A stretch of DNA of 64,000 bases from Bryoerythrophyllum caledonicum (lineage: Eukaryota > Streptophyta > Bryopsida > Pottiales > Pottiaceae). Shown here one piece after another: positions 24,240 to 35,276 of this stretch. The translations under genes were made by a program, and so were the position numbers. Below the pieces are notes generated by a model, which saw nothing but the letters and a program-made list of their open reading frames with translations, had not been told where the DNA came from and ran no database searches. Location: contig OZ020520.1 in the NCBI GenBank assembly GCA_963971425.1, positions 7,358,553 through 7,422,552 of the forward strand. The letters are read 5' to 3'. Each line of letters begins with the position of its first letter. Position 1 is the first letter of the stretch.

Positions 24240-25560
24240 ACCTCCACTACATCAATGAGCTCAATATCTCTTTGAAAGAATTACTTCAATTTGCCAAGAA
24301 AGTGGTAGATTCAACAACCCATGTATGTATTTGAAAAACAAGGTGCCAACAACTTTTGTACCAATGCCCAATTCCAAAAGAAAGAGGATGTGGTGGCGGA
24401 GTAGACGCTAGTGTCAAGATGCAAATACTAAGCTCTTGAGAGCTTTTCAATAGTGATGCGAAAAATCTTCAAAAAATCTAAATCTTTTATATGTTTATTG
24501 TCAAATGAGAGTTTAATAGATGACTAGACAATAAGTTGCATAGCGCAATGCGAATTTTGAGTGTAATGCATAGGGGGTTCAATGTGAAAGATTCTCTCAA
24601 AGTTGCTCATATTTGAACAATGGGTGTAAGGATCCAAAAAAAGTACGTAACTTTATTGAAGGGGATTGTACAACAGGGCATATATGGAGGATTTAGTTGA
24701 TACGGGATGAGTTTTGGAGAGCTTTACTCTGTGGAATTGGAAGCGAATTTTTTGCGGTAGGTGTTGCATCCAGTTAGGTAGCGAACTGAATTTTTTCAAG
24801 AATTTACAAGTTTTGTAAGATGCCCCAAAAAAATTTGGTATGCAATTCACTTGCTCATGGTTGCTCATGGTTGCTCTTTGACTGTATGCAATGGGCCTTG
24901 TATGGAAAGACTGTATTGTTTGCCTTCGTGTCATGCAAAGGTACCAACGTTCTAGACAACTTCTCCACCTACCGGTCAAAAACCAACTAGTGCATCTGGT
25001 GGACATAATATTGAATTACAATTCAAAGGTTCAGGGTGGATATGAAACCAACCAATTGTCCAACCATACTGGCTTGCGCCAATTCCTCATGCAACCATTA
25101 CCAACTTCAACTGAAGTTCAGCTAACATGCCGATAAATAACACAAAATTAGAGGCAATACAGTAGGCGCCGATGGGCATGGCGTTTAGAGAAAAAATGGG
25201 CTGATCAAAACCTAAGCACACATGCTATCTAGGTTATTTCTAGCCCAAAAATTTATAGATGGGCATCATTGACTCCATCGTCTTTACCAGCCACTAATTG
25301 TTGTCTTCACATTGAGAACTTACACAACCACACATAATTAGATTGAACATGATGTGTACACAACGTCATACATCATGTGCAGACCAACGACCCTAAACCA
25401 ATGTCTCTGCAAGCCACTGACCGTGAAGCAACACCACAGAGATGCATCTGCCCCCCAAAAAAACCACAGAAAGGGGCATAAAAATTACCTTCAAGTAGAA
25501 TCAACTTGGAAGAGCTCCTGGAAGACTAATCCAGATAGTCATCTCTGTGAATGACGGCAT
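24240..25560. other. Gene-free stretch
   Basis: No gene or element ends recognised. Open frames are short and share no motifs with known families. Confidence 0.4.
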
Positions 25561-26820
25561 TGACTTCTTCGCTAAAATCGCCGTTGCTGCCCTTCACTCT
25601 TCTTGTCGTCCATCGCAGAATGCTCGCCATATGTCTCCTAAAAAGATATTGTAACGACTAGACGTGGGATCTTATAGGTTGGTGTGCATGCTCGGAAGAA
25701 GGAGAAGGTTTAGTAGATAAGCCCGAGTAAGGCAACTGACGATGCGGCAGGCTTAAAGACCTGAAGCGCCCACTGTTCTCGCCCATGTTGATACAACCTC
25801 GGCTCCGATAAGGTGGGCTGCAAGTGCTGGAGGCTCAAGACACGCAACTGGTGCGCGACTTTGGGTCGTCTCACAAGATGCACTTCCATTCTCTTGGAGG
25901 GGTCCATCACCAATGTTCACCATTTCAAAAATACGGACCCAATGTGGTGTACACCTACGTTAGATAGACATAGGAGATACAACGTAATAGAGTTGACGAT
26001 TGCAGGGCAAGATGACATTGTGTGTGCAGAATAAAATGGGACAAGGTATGGTTGTGAAAAGACACAATGAACTCAACTAAGACATACAACAAATTGAGCA
26101 ATGTAGGTACCTCAGAGGACCAAATCTTAGCAAAGAGATTGTCCGACAGGAACACTTTGGATTTGTTGTTATGCCGGGAGGTATGCGCGAGGAAGCGTTG
26201 ACCTCTCAAAACACGCCCTTTTCCTTTCTCACGCTCCAGGAGTTCAATAAATAACTCGCCATGCCATCCACCTCGAGAATGTACAATAGGATGATCCCAC
26301 ATCCCGTACTTTGACTATCACCTGCGTAATGAACTCTAAATGTCACCTGCGTTCTGCAAAAGGAAACTGAAAAGGCAATGGAACTTGGATGTCACAATAT
26401 GTTACTCAACTAAGTTTAATGGAAGGAACGCAGTGCGATTGTACCGCCACTTTTTTAATAACGACTCTTACCATCTGAAATCTGTGATTTCATTGCCACA
26501 AGAAGATAAGAAAATTCAATTTTATCTCCAAAAATGAGCATGAATTTCAAGCAACCACGTTCCAAAGGCAACATTCACCGAGCTATCAACTCCTATTCTA
26601 TTGCAAGAGGCAACTAGAAACAAACTAGAAAAAAGGCCAATATGTACATGTGGCTAATTCAAAATTTATTGTCTAATGTTTGGCGGGGAGGAATAGAACC
26701 ACAATCAATAGATCCACAAGCAAGCTTCAAAAGACAAAGCAAAAAGAAAACAAGCTTTGTTCAAACCTCAAAGAAAATAACAAGTTTTTGTGTAGGTGCC
26801 CAATACGTTGTTTCTAGTTT
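25561..26820 (-). other. Region with unassigned minus-strand open frames
   Basis: A minus-strand frame at 26302-25955 contains RGGWHGELFIELLEREKGKG and reaches an exon-like end before GTACCT near 26112. Another lies at 25913-25710. They may belong to the decayed B3-domain gene upstream or be chance frames. No domain was recognised. Confidence 0.2.
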
Positions 26821-26824
26821 CCTG

Positions 26825-27560
26825 CACCAAAGCACGGGCTTCTTGTGTATTAGTCCTTTAATGACTCTAATGCGGAAGATAAAACGACATGTGTGCATAA
26901 ACAATACAAGATCCCCAATCTTAAAGTCATTTGCCGTGGCAAATGCCGGCCAACCAATGGAGAGAACACATATCGTCTACCGTGGCGCCGCATACACGAA
27001 TGATTGCACTGCTCCAGAGGCGCGTGGCCCGTGCATGGTATACATCTTGCCGTCAAACATTTCCCTGTCCAGATGAACTTACAAGCTTTGTCCCATTGTC
27101 ACCTAGGCAATGAGTTGCCCGCAGCCTCTTGAAGAAATACGGAGTTGCATCTTTCGGGTAGATGTGCACAAGTAGAGTCATTGAGTCCAAAACTTCAAAT
27201 ATGAAGAAATTGCCGACACATACCCCCTCGCCTACAAGAAAGTTCAGCCATCCAGGCACCTCACTCACAACAAAGACATTATAGTTGTTGCTGTGTACGG
27301 GCTCAAACCTTACCATCGATTTCTTTATGTCATTGGAGCGCCTCACCAAGCTGCACTCACTGTGCAATTTCTCCCTATGCTTGTTAGCAAAGTTTGCAGG
27401 CATTTCCTGCAGCAATTGAAGATGGGAGGTGAGTGCAGTAGATGGAGAAGGCAAGGAGGAGTAGAGGAGTAGAGGAGAGCAGAGGCGGTGCAGGAGGTTG
27501 AACCTGGGCATGAGGAGCAGGGCAGAGTGCCAAGGCAACACCTTGTTCGAACACACTCAT
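26825..27560 (-). pseudogene. Decayed gene with two B3 DNA-binding domains
   Basis: On the minus strand, 27556-27056 gives a first B3-like domain: MPANFANKHREKL, then YNVFVVSEVPGWLNFLVGEG and FFIFEVLDSMTLLVHIY, the usual pattern of the plant B3 fold ending in a GD-x-F-type strand. A second begins PYFFKRLRATHCLGDNGTKL. After a frame change and an in-frame TAG it continues as SIGWPAFATANDFKIGDLVL and RFIFRIRVIKG. B3 proteins are plant-specific transcription factors; tandem B3 domains are common in the REM group. The N-terminal strands of domain 1 are not visible. The shift could hide an intron, but the extra stop favours a pseudogene. Confidence 0.65.
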
Positions 27561-28945
27561 CGTTCTAGGATTAGCCCTGGTTGCATTCAATCCAAGCAAC
27601 AATCGAGTTCTTCATTGTTTCAAGGAAATTCAAGGGAGAAATGCAACGAGATCCGGAAGCATAGTTCAGTGGACACCCCCCAAAACATGTCCTGAAAGGC
27701 CAATTTGGACTTGTTCATCGATGTAACAAGAATTACCAACGGAGGAACAAGCAGGGGCCCTGACAACACAGTCGGGCAATGGAACAAACATTTTGCAATC
27801 GGCAACAACAACCATACAAAAGGCCAAGCATTACAAGGCAAGAACGGTTGTTTGAATCTTGCATCGCCAAGGTCGAGACATTTGCATTCCGGTCCATCTT
27901 CCAGACGATCAGGGAGGCAAATTCCATCAACATCTTGACGGTCTATCTGCACAGGAGATGACCATGATTACATACCACATAGAGGGTGCAGACGGAGAGA
28001 CCGCAATTAGTTGATTTGGGAGAGACAGGAAGTGAGAGTGAGCAAATGGACTTAGAAGGGGTAAACGGGCATGGAGATGGAGGGAGGAGTGACAAGCAAC
28101 AACTGGGGGGAAATGGCGCTAAATATGATGACCAAATCAAATCGATGTGACTTGGCCATGTAACGTGTCATGTTGCCGTGTCTGGCAATTGATTGGTAAA
28201 TCTTATCAGACGAGTCACTGTGGTGAAGCAGATTGTCATGAGGTGTTCCAAAGCTAGTAGGCAAGATAAGCTTACTTCCATCACTCTTCTAGAATTGATA
28301 GGCTTACAAGCCTACTTCTATCACTCCACAGTAGCATACCATGCAAATCTTCCAAAGTTACTCCAGAAGTGACCTCCAACAGGTCAATTACATCACTGAT
28401 AGACTCTCATGGACTATCTGATCTACAAGATTTAACAATTCATTGATGCGATCACTTGAAAGTCTTTGCTAAAAAATAAGTGTAAATAAAGAGATGAAAT
28501 CAGACCAAGGATCTAGGCTTCACAACAATGTTAATCCAATGATAGAGTATAAAATGAAGGATCTCATTTATACTTGAACTAAGGCATAAGGGGGTGACTT
28601 GAACACAACCAAGACAACTCTCAAAGTACAGGATGTCTTCTCCAATATCCAATCTTCAGCAATCTGATTAACAAACCAAAAATGATGAATGAAGAAAATT
28701 TGAGTATCCAAGACATGAACTTAGTTACGATGTCTATCTCATTAGTCAACATCGTCTCTAATTGAGCATATATTGAATCATAATTCTAATCTATTTAGGA
28801 ATGGATCGACTACTACATTTGCAGTCGGGTTCAGTGAGAACGTCTTCTTTGCAACTTAACCGTCATTGTCTGAGTTTTGTATCTCCCATCCCAGGGGGGG
28901 TCCATACTTATCTCAAACCCAACCTCTGCACCTCCCATGTCCTAT
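27561..28945. other. Gene-free stretch upstream of the B3 relic
   Basis: Many short overlapping frames on both strands, none with a recognisable domain. It could hold the promoter side of the B3 relic. The last bases are the insertion flank of the Tc1 element. Confidence 0.35.
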
Positions 28946-28949
28946 TGTA

Positions 28950-31062
28950 CAGTACCCGGCAAGTCTGAATGGTGCAGTCACTGGTTCTACTGAAATTCAG
29001 CAGTGAACTCGTAACTTCAAAATCACACCACAGGCTCAAAAATTCATGAAATTGCAAACCGTAAATTGGATTTGGAAGATAGAGAAGTCTAGTTTTGAAA
29101 AACATTGATTTGTTATATTGAAAAATTTAAGAACATACAACAATAGTGCATTTTGTAGCACACTATCTACCACCTCGTACTACCACCTCTCGCATTAATT
29201 ACAGCCTTCATTCGGTGAGGCATGCTAGCAATGAGAATGTCTAGAGTCTCCATAGATATGGCTTCCCATGCCTGCTCAATGCTCTTGACCATTTCATCTT
29301 TGTTCTTTGGCCTAGTCTCTTTCTGTACAAAGTCTTTTAAAATCATCCACACATTCTCTATGGGATTCAAATCCGGTGAATTTGCAGGCCATATAATCTT
29401 CTTGATCTGATGCGCTTCTCGCCATTGTTTTGGTAAGCTACTACGATGCACTAGGGCACCATCCTCCATGAGATGAAGACTTTGAGAATTATCATGCATG
29501 AAGTAAAAGCCACTCAATCGACCCTCATACACAATGTCAACGAAATCGGCACTTGTTCGTCTATCAAATGGCATAATAACAATGGGGCACTTCTCATAAC
29601 CTGTAAAAGCACCCCAAATCATAACGGATGTCCGTCCAGATTTAAAAATGGGTGCTAGGCAATCCCATGAGTAGCGTTCATACGCTCGCCGCCAAACTTT
29701 GACTTGCCGGTAATTCTTGCCTATCTCAAATGAGGACTCATCTGTCCATATTACATTCATCCAATCTAATACTTCCCAAGTCTCATGTATTCTAGCAAAT
29801 GCCAATCTATCAGCTTTATGCTTGTCATTAAGAAAAGGCTTCTTTGTTGCAACACGACTACCAAATCCAATACGTTTAATCTCCTTCCTTAACGTGCGCT
29901 CACAAACTTTCTCACTCATCTGTTCTATGATGGATACAAGTGGAATGTGTCTATTTTGTGTAAGAATGCGATCCAATTCCCTCCTATCTTGATCATTCAA
30001 TTTGCAATGTCGGCGTTTAGCCTTTCGAGTGACCACTGTTCCATCTCTACGGAATTTTTTCAAGACATTCTGAACGGTAGTATGTGGTATGCCTAACTTA
30101 ATTCCAATGCTACGTTGTGACATGCCTGAACAACTCATTCCAACTATGATGCCTTTGACCTCTGTACTCAAACGACGACCTCCCATTTCTCACAAATTCA
30201 AAACACAATGAAATGCACCTCAAAATGAAAAAGTTAACCACTTCAAGATGCAATGAATTACCTGGCCCAACATAACACCACAATAAAAATAACACTAGTT
30301 AAATTACAACCATGATCTCTTTATCTAAGCATTAGCACTTGATACTCATTTCGACTTGCACCTGATACTCATTACGACTTGCATCCCATACTGAATCAAA
30401 CAGGTAGCTATATAACTCATGTATACAATCAAACAACAAAATCAAAACTGAATCAACCACAATTTCAATAAAGAGTTCAAGTTTCTTGTTAAGCTAGCTC
30501 TATTGAGCAATTTCATTCAAAGTAACTCCAATCTAAATTAGAAGCAAAGAGTGTGCACATACCTTCAAACAGACTTTAGAATCTCCTCAAAACTTTGATA
30601 CAAATTACACAATTGAAATGAATTTTGTTCCACTCAAAAACCTCCAAAATCTGATGCATGCATAACTAGAATCCACTATCAACAAAAACTCAAACGATCA
30701 CCATCTAACCAAATGATATTTGAAGTGGTTCAATCCACTCACAAGCTCCATTTGTACAAAATTTCAGCTCAATCTAAGCAAATCTGTGGCCTCCATGTGC
30801 ATCGATATTTCTTGAAGTTGTGTACAGGTTCTGCCACCGCAGCAACACATGTATCTTCATTTCGATTGATATGGATATTTTTGAAATATCTCATTAAATG
30901 CTCAACGACACTTCTAACTAGACTACTAGTCCTACCTAACAATACTAATTACAACTTCTAGGTCAAAGAGGTGGAAAGGAGAGAGCGATTCAAAGTCACA
31001 GGACCGCCGCTTCAACAAAACGTGGTTCAGTTCGTTGCACCATTCAGACTTGCCGGGTACTG
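28950..31062 (-). mobile_element. Apparently complete Tc1-like transposon
   Basis: Perfect terminal inverted repeats of at least 27 bases (CAGTACCCGGCAAGTCTGAA, then TGGTGCA) at 28950-28976 and 31036-31062, each next to TA (28948-28949 and 31063-31064), the Tc1/mariner target. The 2,113-base element encloses one uninterrupted transposase gene at 29167-30186. Perfectly matching ends and an open frame argue for recent arrival. DD34E Tc1 elements are typical of animals and other non-plant eukaryotes; plants mainly carry mariner relatives with a DD39D triad. Confidence 0.92.
29167..30186 (-). CDS. Tc1-like DD34E transposase
   Basis: 339 residues, a normal length for Tc1 transposases, open from ATG to stop. 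It cuts the transposon out and joins it to TA sites. Residues about 1-110 contain two helix-turn-helix-like units (GMSQRSIGIKLGIPHTTVQNV and a second around RRELDRILTQNRHIPLVSII) for binding the terminal repeats. The catalytic core shows IWTDESSFE (first Asp), MEDGALVH (second Asp) and, exactly 34 residues on, the Glu in PDLNPIENVW: a complete DD34E triad. The middle contains VWRRAYERYSWDCLAPIFKS and MIWGAFTG. A decayed paralogue lies at 23545-24235. All key residues are present, so activity is possible (inference). Confidence 0.93.
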   Translation of the reverse strand: MGGRRLSTEVKGIIVGMSCSGMSQRSIGIKLGIPHTTVQNVLKKFRRDGTVVTRKAKRRHCKLNDQDRRELDRILTQNRHIPLVSIIEQMSEKVCERTLRKEIKRIGFGSRVATKKPFLNDKHKADRLAFARIHETWEVLDWMNVIWTDESSFEIGKNYRQVKVWRRAYERYSWDCLAPIFKSGRTSVMIWGAFTGYEKCPIVIMPFDRRTSADFVDIVYEGRLSGFYFMHDNSQSLHLMEDGALVHRSSLPKQWREAHQIKKIIWPANSPDLNPIENVWMILKDFVQKETRPKNKDEMVKSIEQAWEAISMETLDILIASMPHRMKAVINARGGSTRW

Positions 31063-31201
31063 TACAACGGCACAGATGTCCTTCAACATCTCCAACATGC
31101 TTGAACTGCTCTCTTCCCACAATCCATGAGCTCTTCTCTACCTTGTGGGCACTGGAGAGACGTCATTTAGGATAATCGGATTGCGAGCCCCTCCTTTACA
31201 A

Positions 31202-31753
31202 TCATGTATTGATGGTGCAACCAATGGTGGAGAAGTGGTTGTTGTTGGTCGTCCCATCGGCGTTGGAGGAGTATGCTCCTCCACAAATGCTCGCTTTAGT
31301 ACTCCAGACTTGTGCGGTGGACGTGGCCTTCGTGGTGGCCGAGGACAATTGGGTCCTTGGCACACGTATGCGCGGCTTGCGAGGTGCCTTTGGATGGTTA
31401 GGATCTTCCACACAACCGTGTTTAGGAGGTCCTGACTTCCTCACATGTATTGGCCTACCTGTACAAGATGGTGTGCCCTTAATCACCGTTGAAGTCGTCA
31501 TCGGTAGGTGCGCCAACCCTTCACTCTTATTAGCAGTCTTCCGTTTTGGAGCGGACAATGACATTGCTGGCACCTCAAGAGGTTGTCCCATTGCTCCACG
31601 GCCTGCAAGGAGGTTGGAGATATGGATAAGAATTTTGGCACTTTCTAGTGGCAGTCGGGTCTTGACTATAGAGCCGACATCAAGATTTCATGTGCCCATC
31701 ATGTGAGAGAAGACATTCTCCGACCTGGGGTTGAGTGCGTTGAAGTCCTCCAT
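31202..31753 (-). pseudogene. Degenerate reading frame of unknown type
   Basis: From ATG at 31753 the minus strand reads MEDFNALNPRSENVFSHMMG, then one in-frame TGA, then continues in the same frame for about 160 codons (ESAKILIHISNLLAGRGAMG, then a basic Pro/Ser/Thr-rich stretch) to a stop at 31202. A single stop in an otherwise long frame suggests a recently broken gene or a chance frame in GC-richer DNA. The product was not recognised. Confidence 0.3.
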
Positions 31754-32189
31754 TGCAGATGAAGACACCTAAAGACATTGCCTGCGTTCCGTGGACAAGA
31801 CATGAGTTCACTGCGGCTACAAAGACAATAGTGTTTGTGGTGGGAGAGAGGGTCCGGGAGGCCCGAGCCCACCGTCCCAGTCGGACGGGACCGAGGTGTC
31901 GGTGCTTGGCGATAGGGAACTCAATTATCATGTTGGGCACCTACTAAAACTTATCGGGTTGGCAGGCCATTCATGAATTGCTACATGTGAATGTGGTGAC
32001 AAACTCAACATAGAAGATGGTGTACGTTGCACAAAGTTTGCAGGAAGTTTCCTTTCACGTGACATTTTTGGATTTTCCTCATGTTTGTGGTGGGAGAGAG
32101 GGTTTGGGAGGGAAGGCTAGAAAAAAAAACTCCTCTAGGACATCCCCCAGCCGACCGTAGCCGGCATCTAGCGGTGGAGCTGCTCTGAA
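31754..32189. other. Gene-free stretch with a duplicated purine-rich block
   Basis: 'tgtttgtggtgggagagagg' occurs twice (about 31829 and 32082), each followed by a 'gtyygggagg' variant. This suggests an old local duplication. No gene was seen. Confidence 0.4.
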
Positions 32190-32402
32190 GGACCAAAACA
32201 TCATAGTAGAATCTCTACGAGCTATCAATTAAAAACTCTCAAGATGAAATTTTTGAGCATGGTTCTGAAAGATCTTCTTCAAAACTAATATGAGATGATG
32301 TAGTAATCATTTTGTGAATTTTGGCTGAACGGATTGAAAGATATTTGCAGTCAAAGTGAAAACATTTGTCTCCCGAACGGCACACTTGGTCCTTTTGGGG
32401 TT
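32190..32402 (+). mobile_element. TTAA-type element C2
   Basis: Collinear with C1 and C3. Worn left end CTGAAGGACCAAAACATC, right end CTTGGTCCTTTTGGGG followed by TTAC. The internal motif is present as CTGAACGGATTGAAAGAT near 32325. It is non-coding. Confidence 0.7.
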
Positions 32403-32954
32403 ACACCTCATGTTGTTCTTTGGGCCTTGCTATACTTCGATAGTAATATTTAAATTTTCTCAACTTTATGACTTTAAACTTTTTGAAAAAAACTTTATGG
32501 AAAAATACTGGTTTTATAATTTCAGTCATTTTTTTAAAATGGTACAAAAAATAATAGTAGTTCAATTGTAGAAAGAAACACAAACCATAAAAAGAAACTG
32601 GCTAGGGCCATCCACGTGACTGAGATGAGAAGACCGCTACAAACTCCCTCTAACTCAAGTCACAAGATTACCATGTCTAGGACAAACCGCCTCAAAAACA
32701 CCTCAATTGGTGTCGAAATGGGCCGAGGGTGCACTCCAATTTTTATCCGAGTTGGTTGTCACAACCCTGTCCACGCAATTCTTCCAAAATCAATAAGCCC
32801 TTGCCAAATTGTGCTCTGGATTTTTTGGGTTGAGCCAATGGTACTGTTAGCAATCCAAATAGTTGTGAGCAATCCAAATAGTCCACAGTTTAATGTTGCA
32901 CAAGAGAAGCCAAATTCTACTAACCTCCCAATTTACCATGGGTAATCTAACCAA
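32403..32954. other. Gene-free stretch
   Basis: No gene or element ends recognised. Confidence 0.4.
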
Positions 32955-33290
32955 ACACTAAATAGTGTAAAGGCATTGGTAATGTGGGTGAAAAATAATG
33001 TGGACCCCATCAATTTTGATTTTGGAACAAAATTAATGTGGACACATTTCAAGAGGTGTCACGCCGCTCACTGCTACCTCACCACTACTCACTACTAAAT
33101 ATCTTCTACTCCCCACCGCTCACTGCCACCTCTCCATCAATCCACATTGATTTTGTGTCAACAATTTTGAAACATCCTATACTGTTTGTGAGGTACATGA
33201 TTTGAGGTGGACCACTGTAATTTACGTACACTAGAATTAGTGCAAGTATTTTGAAATAGTTTGGTCCACAATATATGCAATATTCAGTGT
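32955..33290 (+). mobile_element. MITE family L, copy 1 (worn)
   Basis: Shares with 36268-36642 and the outer parts of 42195-42860 the blocks 'gggtgaaaaataatgtgga', 'aaaattaatgtgg', 'tcactgccacctctccat' and the end region with TACACTAGAATTAGTG. The ends are decayed, so the limits are approximate. Confidence 0.5.
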
Positions 33291-33582
33291 AGTGGTGAAG
33301 ATAGATTGTTCAAGGTTAGGTTAACCTCATTGTTGCCAAGAAGTATGACCAATTCAATTTGAAATCTTGGTAGTCTAGCACCAAGTCTCACTAGCCTGCA
33401 AACAATTCCAGAATTGATGGATAATTACTCTCTTGCACACCTTGATCACACATATCACAAGTGTCATCAATGTTAGGAGTGGCACGATTTCTCCATTGGT
33501 TCACGTGACCGCCTCGTACCAAAGCTATTAAATAAATCCCACTTTTTTCCAAGCACGCTCAGAGTCCCAAGCATTACACCAT
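33291..33582. other. Gene-free stretch
   Basis: No gene or element ends recognised. Confidence 0.4.
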
Positions 33583-33591
33583 TTAAGGTAA

Positions 33592-33927
33592 GAGCATCCC
33601 CACCGGTGCTCAAACCCGGTGGGCATTCAATGCATTTGCATTGAATAGTGGCGGGGCCCAGCCACCGGGCGGCCTGCCACCCTTCTTCCGCACACTCCGC
33701 TCATGTTTGCGCAGCGGGCCCGGTGGCTGTAGCCCGGTGTCCAGTGATTGGTTGCATTCATTGCAAACATTCTATGTTCTTGCATCTTGGGTGGTGTAGC
33801 CTATAGGATTCTTGTGGGCATATGGCTCAAATGTGAGCCGGTGGGGCTTCCTCTTGAGTACTCACCCTGCGTATCAGAAATAACTCCACACCACCGCAGC
33901 AGCGAGCGGGTAGGGGTGGGGATGCTC
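33592..33927 (+). mobile_element. Harbinger/Tourist-type MITE inside the M1 terminus
   Basis: Ends GAGCATCCCCACC and GGTGGGGATGCTC, with TAA at 33589-33591 and 33928-33930. It sits in the terminal repeat of M1: the joined flank GGTAAGCC agrees with the other M1 end, GGCTTACC. The GC-rich 336-base interior is non-coding. Confidence 0.88.
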
Positions 33928-34060
33928 TAAGCCTCCTCATAACAACAAAAACCCATAGCCAACGCCTATAAAATTGGGGTATATCCAACCCTCTTCCATC
34001 CCATTACCACCAACTAAGCCCCAAAATGGAGGTTTGCTATTAGTCAAGACCCTTACTTTT

Positions 34061-34119
34061 TTTACTTTTTTTTTTTTACACAAGTAAAGCGAAACTTTAC
34101 TGCAAAGGGAAGGGGGGAA
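34061..34119 (-). mobile_element. Short retroposed 3' end in M1
   Basis: A 59-base insertion flanked by 16-base direct repeats CAAGACCCTTACTTTT (34045-34060 and 34120-34135). The minus strand reads TTTCGCTTTACTTGTGT followed by an A-rich tail. The related M2 copy carries one uninterrupted AAGACCCTTACTTTTGGTCG near 42504, a direct empty site. Confidence 0.88.
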
Positions 34120-34356
34120 CAAGACCCTTACTTTTGGTCGTTGGTTATGGGGTGTACCTACTGTTGGCCACCCACTAAAGATGGCTGCACGATTTGAAAA
34201 TTCATAATCAATTCAATTTCCATTGAAAAAATATGAAATCACTTGGGTTGGAATTGTAATTCTATTGGCTATCACTGAAAAATAATAGTATAATTATCTC
34301 CTCTCTCCATATATGCACATTCCTTAACTTGTCGGTTTTAGGGGGGCTTACCTTAA

Positions 34357-35237
34357 CTTAAGCTTAAAATGAGGGGAGAGAGCAAGGTGCCACTTCGCAC
34401 CCGCCACGTTGGGCACAGGTCGACGTTTCCTAAAATTATCTTTACCCATTTTAGTAGAACAGGACATCAAAGTTTGTCCATTTGGCCAACAAATTCGACC
34501 GGGGTCCAATTGGAGTTCCTTGATGTACCACATCTTACCCTCTACAAGACAAGTTCTTAAAAATCTAGTTTTGAAAATAAAATTTTGATTTTTTTTTAGA
34601 ATTATTGTAATATGGATGATCGTTGCGGAGATATTTTTTCCTTCTTTTGGACTTGTAGGGAAAAAACATGGTGCTTCAAACATCAAAATCTTGAGTATGA
34701 GGAAATTGAGCATGGTACTGTAGGATTTGAATAATATAATTTTTTGAGGGGGTAGTAGTGAAGGAAAGTCCTCTATGTTTTCACTTAAAAACACGTAGAC
34801 AACAAGTATTTAGATTTTTTTTCAAAGATGTTTTATTTTTTCAATTAAAAAAGGCACAATAATTTGATCCACCATCTATATTTTAGATCCAATCATTATT
34901 TTTTGAATAAAATTTAAAATTGCTTTCCTATGTAAATGACTACTTTCTATATCCATAGTCATTGCAAGTCCATTTCTCTTAATCTAAATACCTCCATTAC
35001 TTGTGAATCTTGGCATGCAATAACCTAACACAAGGTAGAACATTGATCCATAAATTGTATGCAATGTGTAGTGGAAAACTATGCCATTATCCTATACACT
35101 TGACTTACTAACAACATGCAATCTTTTTGCAACATCTCTCACACTAGATCCACTGTGAAGCCAAAAAAAAATATAATTTTGTTTCCTCTTTGATAATGGT
35201 TCTCGTCATCTTTTCTTATAAGGTTGAATAAAGAGAT

Positions 35238-35239
<2 letters not shown>
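34357..35239. repeat. Worn family E-like fragment and gene-free sequence
   Basis: About 34650-35065 resembles parts of E1 and E2 ('ttgtagggaaaaaaca', 'gggggtagtagtga', 'cacaaggtagaacattgatcc'). No terminal repeats remain and no gene was seen. Confidence 0.5.

Positions 35240-35273
<34 letters not shown>
35240..35273 (+). repeat. (TA)n microsatellite
   Basis: A pure TA run of about 34 bases. Confidence 0.95.

Positions 35274-35276
<3 letters not shown>

Larger units (their letters stand above)
33587..34352 (+). mobile_element. TTAA-flanked element M1, with two nested insertions
   Basis: Ends GGTAAGCCTCC (once the nested MITE is set aside) and GGGGGGCTTACC, flanked by TTAA at 33583-33586 and 34353-34356. 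Related copies are M2 (about 42385-42733) and M3 (about 36690-37003), sharing 'ccaaccctcttccatcccat' and 'ggaggtttgctat'. This family has different ends from the CCC families but the same TTAA target. Confidence 0.7.

Noticed and set aside
31202-31591. A complete small gene starting at the inner ATG (31591)
   Set aside because: The frame is open further upstream to another ATG across one TGA, no domain is recognisable and overlapping frames of similar length exist on both strands.
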